Shown here: one piece after another, positions 11,901 to 22,129 of the stretch
Position numbering within the stretch: the first letter of the stretch is position 1
Layout of the letters: every line of letters starts with the position of its first letter
Assembly (NCBI RefSeq): GCF_050003625.1
Contig: NC_134401.1
Location: 94,342,852 to 94,406,851 of the forward strand
From: Haematobia irritans
Lineage: Eukaryota; Arthropoda; Insecta; Diptera; Muscidae
DNA: 64,000 bases
Direction of reading: 5' to 3'
The notes under the pieces: model-generated
What the model was told of the DNA's origin: nothing
Seen by the model: the letters and a program-made list of their open reading frames with translations, nothing else
Databases searched by the model: none
Translations under genes and position numbers: made by a program

Positions 11901-12164
11901 AATGTGGTCCGAAATGGCCCATTTGCAATACCATCCGACCTACTACTTGTGCCAATTTTCAAGTCGATAGCTTGTTTCGTTCGGTAGTTAGCGTGATTTG
12001 CACAGAAGGACGGACAGACGGACGGACATAGCTACATCGACTCAGAATTTCTCCACGACCCAGAATATATATACTTTATGGGGTCTTAGACCAATATTTC
12101 GATGTGTTACAAACGGAATGACCCCATCCTATGGTGGAAAGTATAAAAATAAACCAAAAGAACC

Positions 12165-12360
12165 TTTTGTATACATTTTATTTCTATCGAAAATTTTGTC
12201 AAAATTTTATTTCTATAGAAAATTTATCTTTTTTTTTTGCTATAGAAAATTTTGTCAATATTTTATTTATATAGAAAATTTTGTCACTCTTTTACAATTT
12301 TATCAAAATTTTATTTCTATAACAAATTTTGTCCAAATTTTATTTCTATAGAAAATTTTA
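12165..12360. repeat. 29-bp minisatellite, inverted orientation
   Basis: Units read as TTTTGTCAAAATTTTATTTC, opposite to most units at 4-8 kb. It abuts the 5' end of element A. Confidence 0.85.
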
Positions 12361-12399
12361 CTGTGTAAAACAGAGTGTGAAGCTGTGCACACCAGAATA

Positions 12400-12525
12400 A
12401 ATCCTTGAAAACCGTTTTGACGAAGTCAATCGATATATTGGAAATAAAACTTAAATAAAAACATCAATCCTATGTTTTTTAATCGACCTATAGCAGAAAC
12501 TATGATTAGTATTGCTTAAAAATAA
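12400..12525. repeat. Partial copy of foldback element F
   Basis: AATCCTTGAAAACCGTTTTG, GACGAAGTCAATCGATAT and GACCTATAGCAGAAACTATGA match the right arm of the foldback element at 39166-39462. Only one arm is present here, with about 20 percent divergence by eye. Confidence 0.6.
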
Positions 12526-12554
12526 AATAAAAAGCTCAACGATAATCAATCAGT

Positions 12555-12905
12555 AATAAAATTTTATTTCCATATAAAATTTTATTTCCATATAAAATTT
12601 TATTTCCATATAAAATTTTGCCAAAATTTTATTTCTATGGAAAATTTTGTCAAAACTTTAACATATTTCTCTAGAAAATTTTGTCAAAATTTTATTTCTA
12701 TAGAAAATTTTGCCAAATTTTTTTTTCTATAAAAAATTTTGTCAAAATTTTATTTCTATTGAAAATTTTGTCAGAATTTTATTTTTATAGAAAATTTTGT
12801 CAAAATTTTATTTCTATAGAAAATTTTGTCAAAATTTTATTACTATAGAAAATTTTATCTAAATTTAACTAAATTTCTATAGAAAATTTTGTCAACATTT
12901 ATTTA
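12555..12905. repeat. 29-bp minisatellite, inverted orientation
   Basis: Starts with three ATATAAAATTTTATTTCC units and then regular TTTTGTCAAAATTTTATTTC units. Confidence 0.9.
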
Positions 12906-13029
12906 TGTAAAATGTTTTACTAAATCCAATATAACCATCAAGTTATAAGCTTTTGAAGGAAAACGTGGGGTTAAAAATTATACAATATCCCAGCAAAAAA
13001 AGCGTCGCCAAAAAGTAATGAAATTGTTC

Positions 13030-13770
13030 TTTTCGGATCCGGAAGTGGTGCAAAATTGACGCAGAAGCGATGAATTTAACATGGACTTGCCATAGGAGGG
13101 AAGTCCTCCATTTCAACAGCCGTTGCAATGAATTTGCATCACTTCTTTAGGTGTGATCCGAATTCAATGTTTTGGATGTAAATTAAAAAATTCTGTGATA
13201 TTCAAATAAATATTTTTTATAAATTTTTATAATTTTTAATGGATTCTAACGCTTGTCGGAAACGTTTGACTTCAAATATTTTCAAAAATTCACAATTTTT
13301 TCAGATTGGATTTAACATTTTTTTCGACGAAATTTAAATTATTTGTACCATTTTATGAATTCTTACTCTGTTTTTAACCTATTTGAAACAAAAAGGTTCA
13401 AATTACCCATTAAAAGTATGAAAAAAACCAAGTTATAAAAAATTGAATTAAAAGAATTTCCTGGGTAGTTAAAATAAAGAACATCATTGGGGGTGCATCT
13501 TCTGGAATTGCTTTTAAAGTTGTGCCTTTGGAAGAACTTTCACATTTTTTTGCTGGGATCCTTATATCGCTATACAAAGTTCTAGAAAAGAGCATAATTT
13601 AAGTAAAAAAAAAATAGAAAAATATTAAGTATTTTTGCGAATTTAGAATTTAATAAAATTTTGTACTTCATTTCACATTTTTAGTTCATGTTATTGAAGT
13701 AAGCACAAAATAATAAAATAAAGAAAATATTCTCTAAAAAAAACAATTATTTATTAAATAAATAATATTT
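13030..13770. repeat. M1-family MITE-like repeat
   Basis: A longer copy of the repeat at 476-775, with the landmarks TTCTAACGCTTGTCGG, ATTCTTACTCTGTT and GTTGTGCCTTTGGAAG. A third partial match is at 21120-21300 (GGACGGAAGTACTCC, GCTGTGCCTT). It lies just upstream of kermit but has no promoter features that I can point to. Confidence 0.5.
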
Positions 13771-13779
13771 ATTTCCAAC

Positions 13780-14219
13780 ATTCACATCTTAAGGCAAACA
13801 GATAGTTGTTGAAAGTTCCATTTGCTACGTAATATTAGGAATCCAAATTTCATAATTTTTTAATGAAAGATTTTTTTAAACACTCAGAGATATTAAAGTA
13901 TTAATTGCTCGTAACGCCAGTGAAAGCAATTATTTAATTATTGTAAATAATATAATAAATTAAAATTTTTAATATGTACATAGCACAATCACTTTATCTA
14001 ACAAAAAGCACTCATCATTCAAACTCTCACCAAATTAACCAAAGGTTATGGGATATCTGCAACTATCGTAATAATCTCAAGAATTTTATAGACGCCTCAG
14101 AAAAAACACTAAAGAAAAGTTTTCCCCCTTTTGCTTTATTTTAATAGATAACAAATAGAAATTGTAAGTGAATATTGCCCCCTTTGGATATCTTTGGCTA
14201 GTAAATCTCAAACGACAAA
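13780..14219 (+). promoter_or_regulatory. Upstream region and probable leader of kermit
   Basis: AT-rich sequence before the kermit ATG. A pyrimidine-rich stretch ending in TAG at 14144-14146 (CTTTATTTTAATAG) and a weaker one ending at 14200 could be splice acceptors for a 5' leader exon. GTAAGTGA at 14164-14171 would be a donor. No TATA box in a fixed position was found. Which of these is used cannot be decided from sequence alone. Confidence 0.3.
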
Positions 14220-15233
14220 ATGCCACTTTTTACCAAAAAAATGCCAAAATCCGCAATGTCCACAGATCCCACGTTCCATGACAATAACAATGGAATTATA
14301 CCCAATGGAAAGACGGCACAACATAATGGCAATGGAGCTCTTCAAAAATCCGCAAATGAATCGAATGTCACAAAACCCCAATTGATTTTCCATTGTCAGC
14401 TGGCCCATGGCAGTCCGACGGGATTGATTACCGGATTCGCCAGTGTTAGAGAATTGTATAAGAAAATTGCCGAGTGCTATGACATACCGGCAGAGGAAAT
14501 CCTATTTTGCACACTAAATTCACATAAGGTCGATATGACCAAGCTGCTGGGTGGTCAAATTGGTTTGGATGACTTCATATTTGCCCATCGCAAAGGTCAA
14601 CCCAAAGAAATTGAAATACAAAAAACCGAAGATGCCCTGGGACTGACTATAACCGATAATGGAGCGGGTTTTGCATTTATTAAACGCATCAAAGAGAATT
14701 CCATTATAGATCGCATAGAGCATATTCTGGTGGGCGATCACATTGAGAAATTAAATGGCGAGAGTATGGTGGGTAAACGCCATTATGAAGTGGCCCGCTT
14801 ACTAAAAGAGATTCCTACGGGTGGCACATTTACCCTACGTTTGGTGGAGCCAATGCGTAGTGGTTTCCAGGGTGTGGGGCCACGATCACAATCCCGCTTG
14901 CCTTCAGGTCGGGGTGGTGGTGGTGGCTATGGTAGCGGTAAGGAAACGCTACGTTTCAAGGCGAATGGTAATGTTCAAATCGAGGAGAAATTCGATGATT
15001 CCACCCAAGCGGGTATAGAGGCCATAAATAATTTACTCGAGTCCTTTATGGGTATTAACGATGCCGAATTGGCCACACAAATCTGGGATTTGGGTGTGGA
15101 CAAAACGAATTCCATGGATTTTGCCGAGGCCATTGATAATTCCGATTTGGAGTCCTTCGGTTTTACCGATGACTTTATCATTGAACTATGGGGTGCTATA
15201 ACGGATGCCAGACGTAAAAGAGGCAACAAATAA
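14220..15233 (+). CDS. kermit: PDZ-domain adaptor GIPC (fly Kermit)
   Basis: This is a cytoplasmic adaptor that links PDZ-ligand receptors to myosin VI during endocytic and planar-polarity trafficking (role known from the GIPC family). The 337 residues match the usual family length of about 330. They show the family order: GH1 at about 53-125 (FHCQLAHGSPTG, LLGGQIGLDDFIFAH), PDZ at about 131-210 with carboxylate loop ALGLTI at 139-144 and RHYEVARLLKE, and GH2 at about 258-333 (LLESFMGINDAELA, ELWGAITDA). The N-terminal 50 residues and the glycine-rich linker at 230-240 are low complexity. The start is the first ATG in frame, in the context ACAAAATG. An ATG seven codons on is possible but would lose only the basic MPLFTKK start. 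The frame is uninterrupted, so the coding part is a single exon or intronless. No decay is visible and codon use is ordinary. Confidence 0.96.
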   Translation: MPLFTKKMPKSAMSTDPTFHDNNNGIIPNGKTAQHNGNGALQKSANESNVTKPQLIFHCQLAHGSPTGLITGFASVRELYKKIAECYDIPAEEILFCTLNSHKVDMTKLLGGQIGLDDFIFAHRKGQPKEIEIQKTEDALGLTITDNGAGFAFIKRIKENSIIDRIEHILVGDHIEKLNGESMVGKRHYEVARLLKEIPTGGTFTLRLVEPMRSGFQGVGPRSQSRLPSGRGGGGGYGSGKETLRFKANGNVQIEEKFDDSTQAGIEAINNLLESFMGINDAELATQIWDLGVDKTNSMDFAEAIDNSDLESFGFTDDFIIELWGAITDARRKRGNK

Positions 15234-15560
15234 ATAACTCATTCCGGCAATCAATCACCAGACCCCCCTCAGACTATTGTTGTTATATAATTTTTAGTTA
15301 TAGAAAGCAAAAAAAATATATATTGCATATTTTTGAAGAAAAAAAATTTTGCTCATTTACCCCAATTGATTGATATTGTGGTTATAGTTTGTAGAAAATT
15401 AAACATATATGAAAAATTTGTATGCAGAAATTTTTATTTATTTTTCTAAGAAATAAAACAAAAATAGTAAACAACTTTTTCAAAAATAGCACATTTTTTT
15501 AATCTTTAATATTCTTATTTTCAATCTGCTAATAAACAAAAAACAAAAAAATAGAATAAA
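15234..15560 (+). other. kermit 3' UTR with candidate poly(A) signals
   Basis: AATAAA occurs at 15452-15457, 15531-15536 and 15555-15560 after the stop codon. The region is A/T-rich with no repeat family recognised, as expected for a fly 3' UTR. The real end could be further on, since more AT-rich sequence follows to about 16.0 kb. Confidence 0.5.
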
Positions 15561-16285
15561 GAAAATCATACGACCTACATATAATACCTATATACAATTG
15601 CCAATATTTATATTTAAATTTAATTTTATTACAATATATACATAAATTACATGTTGCATATTTTCTTATATGCTTTATAAACATTTTTATTTTTTGTTTT
15701 AGAAACTATGCTATTTGTTTGGCTTTGTAATAAATTTTTAGTTCTGTATTTCCCTTTTCTCTCTTAAGTTGCAAATTATTTAAATTTATAATTTGTATAT
15801 GTTTCTCCACCATACTTGAAGTATTTTATATTTGATATTTTAAATTTAGCATTTATAGTTCTTTTTCTTATCAGTTTATATTTGATTTCTTTTCCTGAAA
15901 TACATGTTAAATATACACTTATTTATAGAAACCATGATTTTTTTATTTTCTTCGATATTTCTTTGGTAAGTTTTATTTTCTAATATTTAATTAAGCTTAA
16001 AAATAATTATAATATAAATATTATTATAATTTTTTATACCCACCAAGAAGATGAAGAACATTGGTATTAGTAAGTTATTGAAGAGAATACCAATCTATAA
16101 AAGCCTAGCTATACATGTTTCATCGCTGGCTAAAGCAAATTTCCATTGACTTCAGTATAGATCTTGAGCGGGAGTAGATGATTCATTTTGGGTCTTTTAT
16201 GGTAATTTCTGACATTTTTTCAATTTCCTTGATCTTTTTGTCCAATAAGCTCGTGTAAAAACTGATAATAAGTAGAATAATTAAT
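15561..16285. other. AT-rich intergenic sequence
   Basis: T-rich and A-rich runs with no frame, tRNA or known repeat. A TTTTTATACCCACCA motif at about 16030 resembles the start of the HINE-like elements, but nothing downstream of it matches. Confidence 0.4.
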
Positions 16286-16339
16286 TCAGACGTTGTTGTT
16301 GTTGTTGTAACAGTTGTTATTGTGATTTCATCCATTTTA

Positions 16340-17637
16340 ACTGGTTGGCTGATAAGTCCCCGGTCTAACAAAGAAAAAAACATTTTTTTTGTCAAAGTTC
16401 GTTTTTATTATTCAACATAACATAGTTCCCTTCAAGAGCGATACAACGATTATAACGACCTTCCAATTTTTTGATACCATTTTGGTAATACTCCTTCGGT
16501 TTTGCCTCAAAATAGGCCTCAGTTTCGGCAATCACCTCTTCATTGCAGCCAAATTTTTTCCTGCGAGCATTCTTTTGAGGTCTGAGAACAAGAAAAAGTC
16601 GCTGGGGGCCAGATCTGGAGAATACGGTGGGTGGGGAGGCAATTCGAAGCCCAGTTCATGAATTTTGGCTATCGTTCTCAATGACTTGTGGTTCGGTGCG
16701 TTGTCTTGGTGGAACGAAACTTTTTTCTTCTTCATTTTGGGCCGTTTTGCCGCGATTTCGACCTTCAAACGCTCCAATAACGCCATATAATAGTCACTGT
16801 TGATGGTTTTTCCCTTCTCAAGATAATCGATAAAAATTATTCCATGCGCATCCCAAAAAACAGAGGCCATTACTTTGCCAGCGGACTTTTGAGTCTTTCC
16901 AAGCTTCGGAGACGGTTCACCGGTCGCTGTCCACTCAGCCGACTGTCGATTGGACTCAGGAGTGTAGTGATGGAGCCATGTTTCATCTATTGTCACATAT
17001 CGACGGAAAAACTCGGATGTATTACGAGTTAACAGCTGCAAACACCGCTCAGAATCATCAACACGTTGTTGTTTTTGGTCAAAATGTGAGCTCGCGCGGC
17101 ACCCATTTTGCACAGAGCTTCCGCATATCCAAATATTGATGAATGATATAACCAACACGTTCCTTTGATATCTTTAAGCCCTCTGCTATCTCGATCAACT
17201 TCATTTTATTGTCATTCAAAATCATTTTGTGGATTTTTTGATGTTTTCGTCGGTAACCACCTCTTTCGGGCGTCCACTGTGTTCACCGTTCTCCGTGCTC
17301 ATTTCACCACGCTTGCATTTTGCATACCAATCAATTATTGTTGATTTCCCTGGGGCAGAGTCCGGAAACTCATTATCAAGCCAAGTTTCTGCTTCCACCG
17401 TATTTTCCCCCTTCAGAAAACAGTATTTTATCAAAACACGAAATTCCTTTTTTTCCATTTTTTTCACAATAACAAAAGTTGCTTCACAAAAGACGCTCTA
17501 TCTCACAAACTAATTGACTTACAGACGTCAAATTTTGACACGAATCATTTGAAGGTTAGTACTATATAAAAATATTATGCATTTAATACTAGCGACGCCA
17601 TCTATATGTCAGACCGGGGACTTATCAGCCAACCTGT
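16340..17637 (-). mobile_element. Full-length mariner, irritans (Himar-like) group
   Basis: Terminal inverted repeats share GGTTGGCTGATAAGTCCCCG plus GTCT at 16343-16366 and 17611-17634. A TA dinucleotide flanks each side (16338-16339, 17638-17639), the mariner target duplication. The length of 1298 bp is normal for mariner. The left terminal ACTGG differs by one base from the right ACAGG. The element sits inside the 3' region of the LINE, so it is younger than the LINE. Confidence 0.95.
16392..17458 (-). pseudogene. Mariner transposase, frameshifted
   Basis: It encoded the DDE/D transposase that cuts and pastes the surrounding element. The N-terminal DNA-binding part begins MEKKEFRVLIKYCFLKGENT at 17458. 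The catalytic part holds DETWLHHYTPE (first Asp), HQDNAP (second Asp) and YSPDLAPSDFFLF (third Asp), so the D,D34D signature is intact in sequence. At least three single-base frameshifts break the frame: a loss in an A-run near 17235, a gain in a T-run near 17088 and a loss in an A-run near 16553. The intact family member is about 348 residues. The good conservation outside these indels suggests fairly recent activity. This copy cannot make a full protein. Confidence 0.93.
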
Positions 17638-17856
17638 TATGTTATACGCTTTGGTACTTCAGCTTGTGGCCAGATCGAGGAACTCTGCGACTAAGGTGGG
17701 GTGTGTGCAGAGTGATCTGGTGGTAAGTCGGGTTGGTTTAGCTGGGCAAGAGAAAATATGACGCGTGTCGTGTGGCCCTTGGTTGCAAATTGGACATACA
17801 TCAGCTACGCTGCTATCAAACACTGATAAGTAGGAATTGAGACGGCTGAACTTGCC

Positions 17857-18324
17857 TCATATTAATTGGGCTAAAACTACCCTAGTCTGCCGTGGGAGGT
17901 CCCTTTCCTCCGGTGCTATGGGCGGTGGTCGGACTCCGAGAACAGCATTAACCTTGTAGCTTCTCACCGCTTCAGCTACAGTATCCTCATGAACCCTGTT
18001 CAAACCTGCCTGGTACGCTGCTTGATCTAGAGTCTCTTTTTTGTAGCGTTGGATCTCGCGCTCTAGATGATGTATATCAACCCTTACGTTCCTGGGTGGT
18101 GGTTGTGTATCCATGAGATGGTGATTTGGATGATTACTGCGATAACAACCCAGGAGATACCGCTTTGACAACATGTAATTGTGTCTTCGCACAGTCGCAG
18201 TTCTAAGAGCAGCGTTCTGGCAGGTCTGTATGGTATTCCACTGAGTATCATTAGTCTGCGGTGTCCATACTAGGGCTGCGTAGTTGACCACTGACCGGCC
18301 AATTGCCTTATAGGTATTTAACAA
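17857..18324 (-). pseudogene. LINE reverse transcriptase C-terminal region
   Basis: An open segment of 155 codons within the LINE. NYAALVWTPQTNDTQWNTIQ and TCQNAALRTATV form the 'SY+ +VW P' thumb block seen after the RT catalytic core in jockey-type elements. It is followed by the SNHPNHHLMDTQPPPRNVR tail. It is cut off from the catalytic RT part by a stop at about 18340. No function is expected. Confidence 0.8.
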
Positions 18325-18929
18325 GGTTTCTTTGTCTGCACCCTAAATACTGGCGGCAAGTGACTTAAGGAACTTGTTTCTACCACGGAGCTTATTACTA
18401 ATTGCAGTGGCATGGGCAGACGACCCGAAAAGGATGTCGAATGTGACCCCAAGAATCTTGAGGTAATTTGTCGTCGGAATTATTTCGCCATCGTCACTAA
18501 TATTCAACTGTCTGCACACTTCTGCCGTCCATGTAGTGTGGCAGAGGATTTGATGGGGGATATCCTCAAGTTTCTCGCAGTGAAATAACTGGTAAGATTA
18601 GTGGTGTAGACGTTTAATCGATCGCAAATATCATCAACATTGGGCCCAGATGATTTTACAATTGTATGCGTATGATACAATCTCGACGCCGTCCGAAGGG
18701 TAGAGGTTAAACAGTGCCAGAGATATCACCCCACCCTGGGGAACTCCCTGTTTCACTCTACGGGGTCTTGATTTCCTATCCCTAAATTCCACATAAAACT
18801 GGCGTCCGCACAGATAATTAGTAACCCAACGCTAGCTTCCAGCCGGTAGGGACGTGTTCTCGACGTCCTCGAAAAGTCTGGCATGGTTGACCGTATCGAA
18901 TGCCTTCGATAGGTCAAGCGCCACGAGCT

Positions 18930-19245
18930 GCCACCTAACCTAACCTAAGGGTGAATCTAATCATCAACATGAATTCCCCAAAGTACACAGTACGACAACG
19001 GCTTTGTATGCCATTTCAGCATTTATAAATATGTGACTCAATCAGCCCAGCCGTGTCACAGGACGGTGTTAGGTTAGGTTAGGTGGCAGCCCGATGTATC
19101 AGGCTCACTTAGACTATTCAGTCCATTGTGATACCACATTGGTGAACTTCTCTCTTATCACTGAGTGCTGCAGGAATCGAACCCACGACCTTGTGTATGC
19201 AAGGCGGGCATGCTAACCATGCACCACGGTGCTCGAGTCTTTGCC
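18930..19245. mobile_element. SINE-related insertion within the LINE RT domain
   Basis: Positions 18930-18948 read as a plus-strand SINE tail (GCTGCCACCTAACCTAACCT). Positions 19068-19245 are a reverse-strand SINE copy from the TTAGG tail through TCGAACCCACGACCTTGTG to the tRNA-like head. About 120 bp of other sequence lies between. The insertion replaces the part of the LINE RT expected between PLLKPGKD and VALDLSKAF, about 90 residues, so it was accompanied by a deletion. Confidence 0.75.
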
Positions 19246-20377
19246 TGGTTTCAGTAGTGGAATCATCCTATCCATTTTCCAGATATCGGGTATAATGGGC
19301 GATTCTAAGGACAAATTGAGGAGTCTGGTCAAGTACTCAACTCCCAGTATTCCAAGATGCTTCAGCATTAGGATAGGCCCAGCGCTTTGGATGGTTTCGC
19401 GCTGTTGATGACATCGGTAACTTCGGCTATGATAAATTGTGGTGTGTCATCGGCTCGGAGACCACGGGTGCTCTCCTTTTCGCTCTATCACTCTCGGGGT
19501 GCTCGACAAACAGTCGGTTGAATAATGTGGCGCACCTCTTCGGATCACATACGGTCACGTCGCCAAAGGTGACTGAAATACCATCGAGAGGGCTCTCACT
19601 ATTGACCACAATTTACCCGTTCCTGTGGCTAGGTTACATTGCTTCAGTTGCTCTAACCAAGTGTTCCGCCTATGCTCGCCGACTATCTTACTAATCTCTA
19701 GACTCAGTTCCCTGATTCTAGGATCAGCGAGTCCCCCGCTTCGGCTGGGAAGTTGGGCCTCACTTGGGCAATTAGACCAGCTAGAATGAAGCGAGCGGCT
19801 GCTGCGTAGATGATGTCCCGGAACGCCCACTGGGTAACATGAACATGGGAGGGGGCGGGAGCTCACTGAAGCGGAGATCTGTGTATTCTCTGAAGCCTTC
19901 CCAGTTGGCTTTCTTTTGGTTAATAAACGTCCGACATTCATAGGTTATGAAATCGGAGGGTCGGTTAATGGTGAGAATTATGGGGAGGTGAGCTGAATTT
20001 GGACCTATAACCAGACTGCGTTTATATCAGGCGAACATAACTAGAATTATAATATTCATAACAATAATTATTAAATTAAATAATTGGTACTTGCACTGTA
20101 GTGAAAAAACATGTCCAATTATATCAAGAGCTAAATCCCGTTAAGTTTTCGGTGGGGATTGATGCTTTAAGAAATAATCGAGTTTCAGTTTCGAAAGGGA
20201 AATGTCCCTTCTTATAATTTTTTTTATTCGAAATGGACTCTTAAACCGCCTAAAAATATGCAGTGCAAATATTCTGTAGTTGGTAAAATGAGCTACTCAG
20301 AGTTAGAGTTGTGCCACTTTAATGGCAAATTTGCCATTTTTTTAAGCGGTAATACTTTTTTCTTGTGCCGCTAACCC

Positions 20378-20589
20378 CCATTTTCAGGAAGCTCCGTTAG
20401 TGCTACGTTAGCTAACGAACTTTTAAACCGTACTATGGACATGTCTGTCATTATGTCTATATATTCCATATGCCAGTTAGGAACTTAACTGGTAAAAATT
20501 TTTCAGTTAAAGTTAACCGGAGAGAAGATATTTCGATTTTACTTTCTGTTAACTGGGAGTTAAAGTCTAACGGAGATACATGAAAATGG
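20378..20589. mobile_element. Short TIR element (MITE)
   Basis: The ends are inverted copies: CCATTTTCAGGAAGCTCCGT at 20378 and the complement of ACGGAGATACATGAAAATGG at 20570-20589, followed inward by TAG/CTA. The length is about 212 bp with no coding. The target duplication is not clear from the flanks, so the superfamily is left open. Confidence 0.6.
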
Positions 20590-20846
20590 CCGTAAATGTG
20601 ATATTTTTTACACTATTGTGCCACCTTTTCGGCATAGTGTGCCACTTTTTAATAGCATTTATTTATACGAAAATCTACGATTTTTACACATTGTTACGGA
20701 TATGGTCGGTGTCTTAACAACTAATCGAGTTTACCAATCGAATACTATATTTGTTTACAATTTCCCCTTTTGTGTCATAATATTCTCTGTGGACAAGTGT
20801 TCCTCCTAAAGTATGCAAAGGAATATCATTAAAATGGACGATCATA

Positions 20847-21085
20847 CACTGAAAACCGTGAACCCACCAGGAAGAAAATTTTTGGTTAATTTTAGAAAAT
20901 TTAGATTATTTTTTTGAAAATTTGCAGATATCATACCGATATCACAAAAATAAGTAAATATTTTTCGACAAATTCAAGAAAATTTATTAGACATAATTAT
21001 TTTTGTCAGGTGTTAAAGAACATTTTGTAGTTTGAAGAAAAAATTGGAGTTCACAATTGCAAGAATGTCTTTAGTGTCATACAAA
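20847..21085 (+). mobile_element. Partial CACTGAAAA MITE, family M3
   Basis: It begins ACACTGAAAACCGTGAACCC and shares CAAATTCAAGAAAATTTATT and GCAAGAATGTCTTTAGTG with the complete copies at 45518-46034 and 56184-56646. The right half diverges into M1-type sequence after about 21085. Confidence 0.65.
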
Positions 21086-21119
21086 GTTTAAGATGGGCGC
21101 ATTTGTAGTAAAATTTACA

Positions 21120-21300
21120 AATTTAAAGAAATACCCAGCAATCAAAGAGCTTCCAAAAAGTAGTTTGGATCCCCAATTTGTGATCCGGAAGTACTTAAAA
21201 CTTGGATCATCTCCAATGAATTTTACATGGGCTTGTCATAGGACGGAAGTACTCCATTTTTGGATCCTTTGCATTGCTTTAGAAGCTGTGCCTTGAAAGT
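21120..21300 (+). repeat. M1-family fragment
   Basis: TCATAGGACGGAAGTACTCC and TTAGAAGCTGTGCCTTG match the M1 copy at 13080-13530. No coding. Confidence 0.45.
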
Positions 21301-21420
21301 TCATTTGGATGAAGAAATATAAAATAAAAACAATTTTTTTTCCAATTTCATTTTTTATTTTTATCAGTATTTTTTTATTACATTTTTATTTTCTTATTAT
21401 CTAATTTTTACAAATTGAAA

Positions 21421-21640
21421 AACTTCTTCGCTTCCACCGGGGGTTAAACCTGGGTCTGTTGGCACCATAACAGAGCCACAAACACCATTGAAGACGATGC
21501 ATCAAAACGTCTATTCAAATGTTTGTGATATGAACCTAATATGACACCACGGCATTCTAACTACTTCCTGAGATGTTCTTTATTATAATGAATAAAAAAA
21601 TAAAAAACTCTGGTTCAAATCTCACCAGCGGAAAATTTTT
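21421..21640. repeat. tRNA-like SINE remnant
   Basis: A B-box-like GGTTCAAATCTC lies at 21611-21622. An inverted one lies at 21441-21453 (GGTTAAACCTGG read either way). The sequence between them has no frame. There is no intact cloverleaf, so a functional tRNA is unlikely. Confidence 0.35.
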
Positions 21641-21769
21641 TATTAAATATTTTTCTTTTTTTTTGTTATACACCGTTTTTATTTTTTTTCCGGCATATAT
21701 TTTTGTATAAATTTATTTTTTCCATTAAAAATCAACAAAAAATTAAAAATTATCGTAATTTGCAAAACC

Positions 21770-21912
21770 TTCTCCAAAGGACGGACATGCTCAGATCGAC
21801 TCAGAATTTCACCACGACCCAGAATATATACTTTATGGGGTCTTAGAACAATATTTCGATATGTTACAAACGGAATGACAAAGTTAATATACCCCCATCC
21901 TATGGTGGAGGG
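21770..21912 (-). mobile_element. 5'-end fragment of HINE-like element A
   Basis: GGACGGACATGCTC, CACGACCCAGAATATATACT, TTATGGGGTCTTAGAAC, then CCATCCTATGGTGGAGGGTA match the element A 5' end in the same orientation as the copy at 10-12 kb. A possible separated 3' end (CGGTCGTATATACTTGTTTT) lies at 22106-22125. That would place both ends of one decayed copy within about 350 bp, but in an order that does not fit a simple deletion. Confidence 0.65.
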
Positions 21913-22129
21913 TATAAAAAATAAAGTGTTTGAGAATAGTTATGACTTTAATTGAAACATTAAATGATGCAATATATTTTTTTAATCAAACAAAGAACAA
22001 ACAGCTTGTTAAGAAAATGAGTGAATATTTTCGCGATTTTTATTAAACAATTAAATGAAAAATGTAGTCGATGTCGATTGCAAAACTCAATTAATAGTTT
22101 AACTTTCGGTCGTATATACTTGTTTTTAA

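Larger units (their letters stand above)
9984..12150 (-). mobile_element. HINE-like (Helentron-type?) element A, copy 1
   Basis: Read on the reverse strand, the element starts near 12150 with TATACTTTCCACCATAGG and CCGTTTGTAACACATCG. It continues through GACGGACGGAC, a tandem array of about 154 bp and a 29-bp array, and ends near 9984 with CCATGGTGGAGGGTACATAAG, a TTCGGCC-type hairpin and GGCCGTATATACTT. The two ends carry an inverted CCACCAT motif. Subterminal inverted repeats, a 3' hairpin and central tandem repeats are the layout described for DINE-1/HINE elements. No Rep/helicase coding is present, so the copy is non-autonomous. The superfamily name is inference from layout. Confidence 0.65.
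16290..20035 (-). mobile_element. Dead jockey-like LINE carrying later insertions
   Basis: Reverse-strand landmarks run from high to low coordinates. The end of the endonuclease domain is near 19.95-20.0 kb (HLPIILTINRPSDFITYE, where the usual SDH before LPI reads SAH). The pre-RT linker is at 19.4-19.9 kb, and the RT block IPDIWKMDRMIPLLKPGKD at about 19.25-19.3 kb. The RT motif A block VALDLSKAFDTVNH is at about 18.9 kb, and the QGVPQGGVIS block at 18.7-18.75 kb. The catalytic box near 18.67 kb reads YAYN in place of YADD. The RT C-terminal region is at 17857-18324. The copy is 5' truncated and full of stops. Its 3' tail (AAC repeats on the reverse strand, GTTGTTGTTGTTGT at 16294-16307) lies beyond an inserted mariner. 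Jockey/CR1-type affiliation is inferred from motif style. Confidence 0.8.

Noticed and set aside
9984..12150. Classical Helitron with 5' TC and 3' CTRR ends
   Set aside because: The 3' end reads CTTG after the hairpin and the 5' end has no TC start. The layout fits the Helentron/HINE type better, and even that is inferred from structure.
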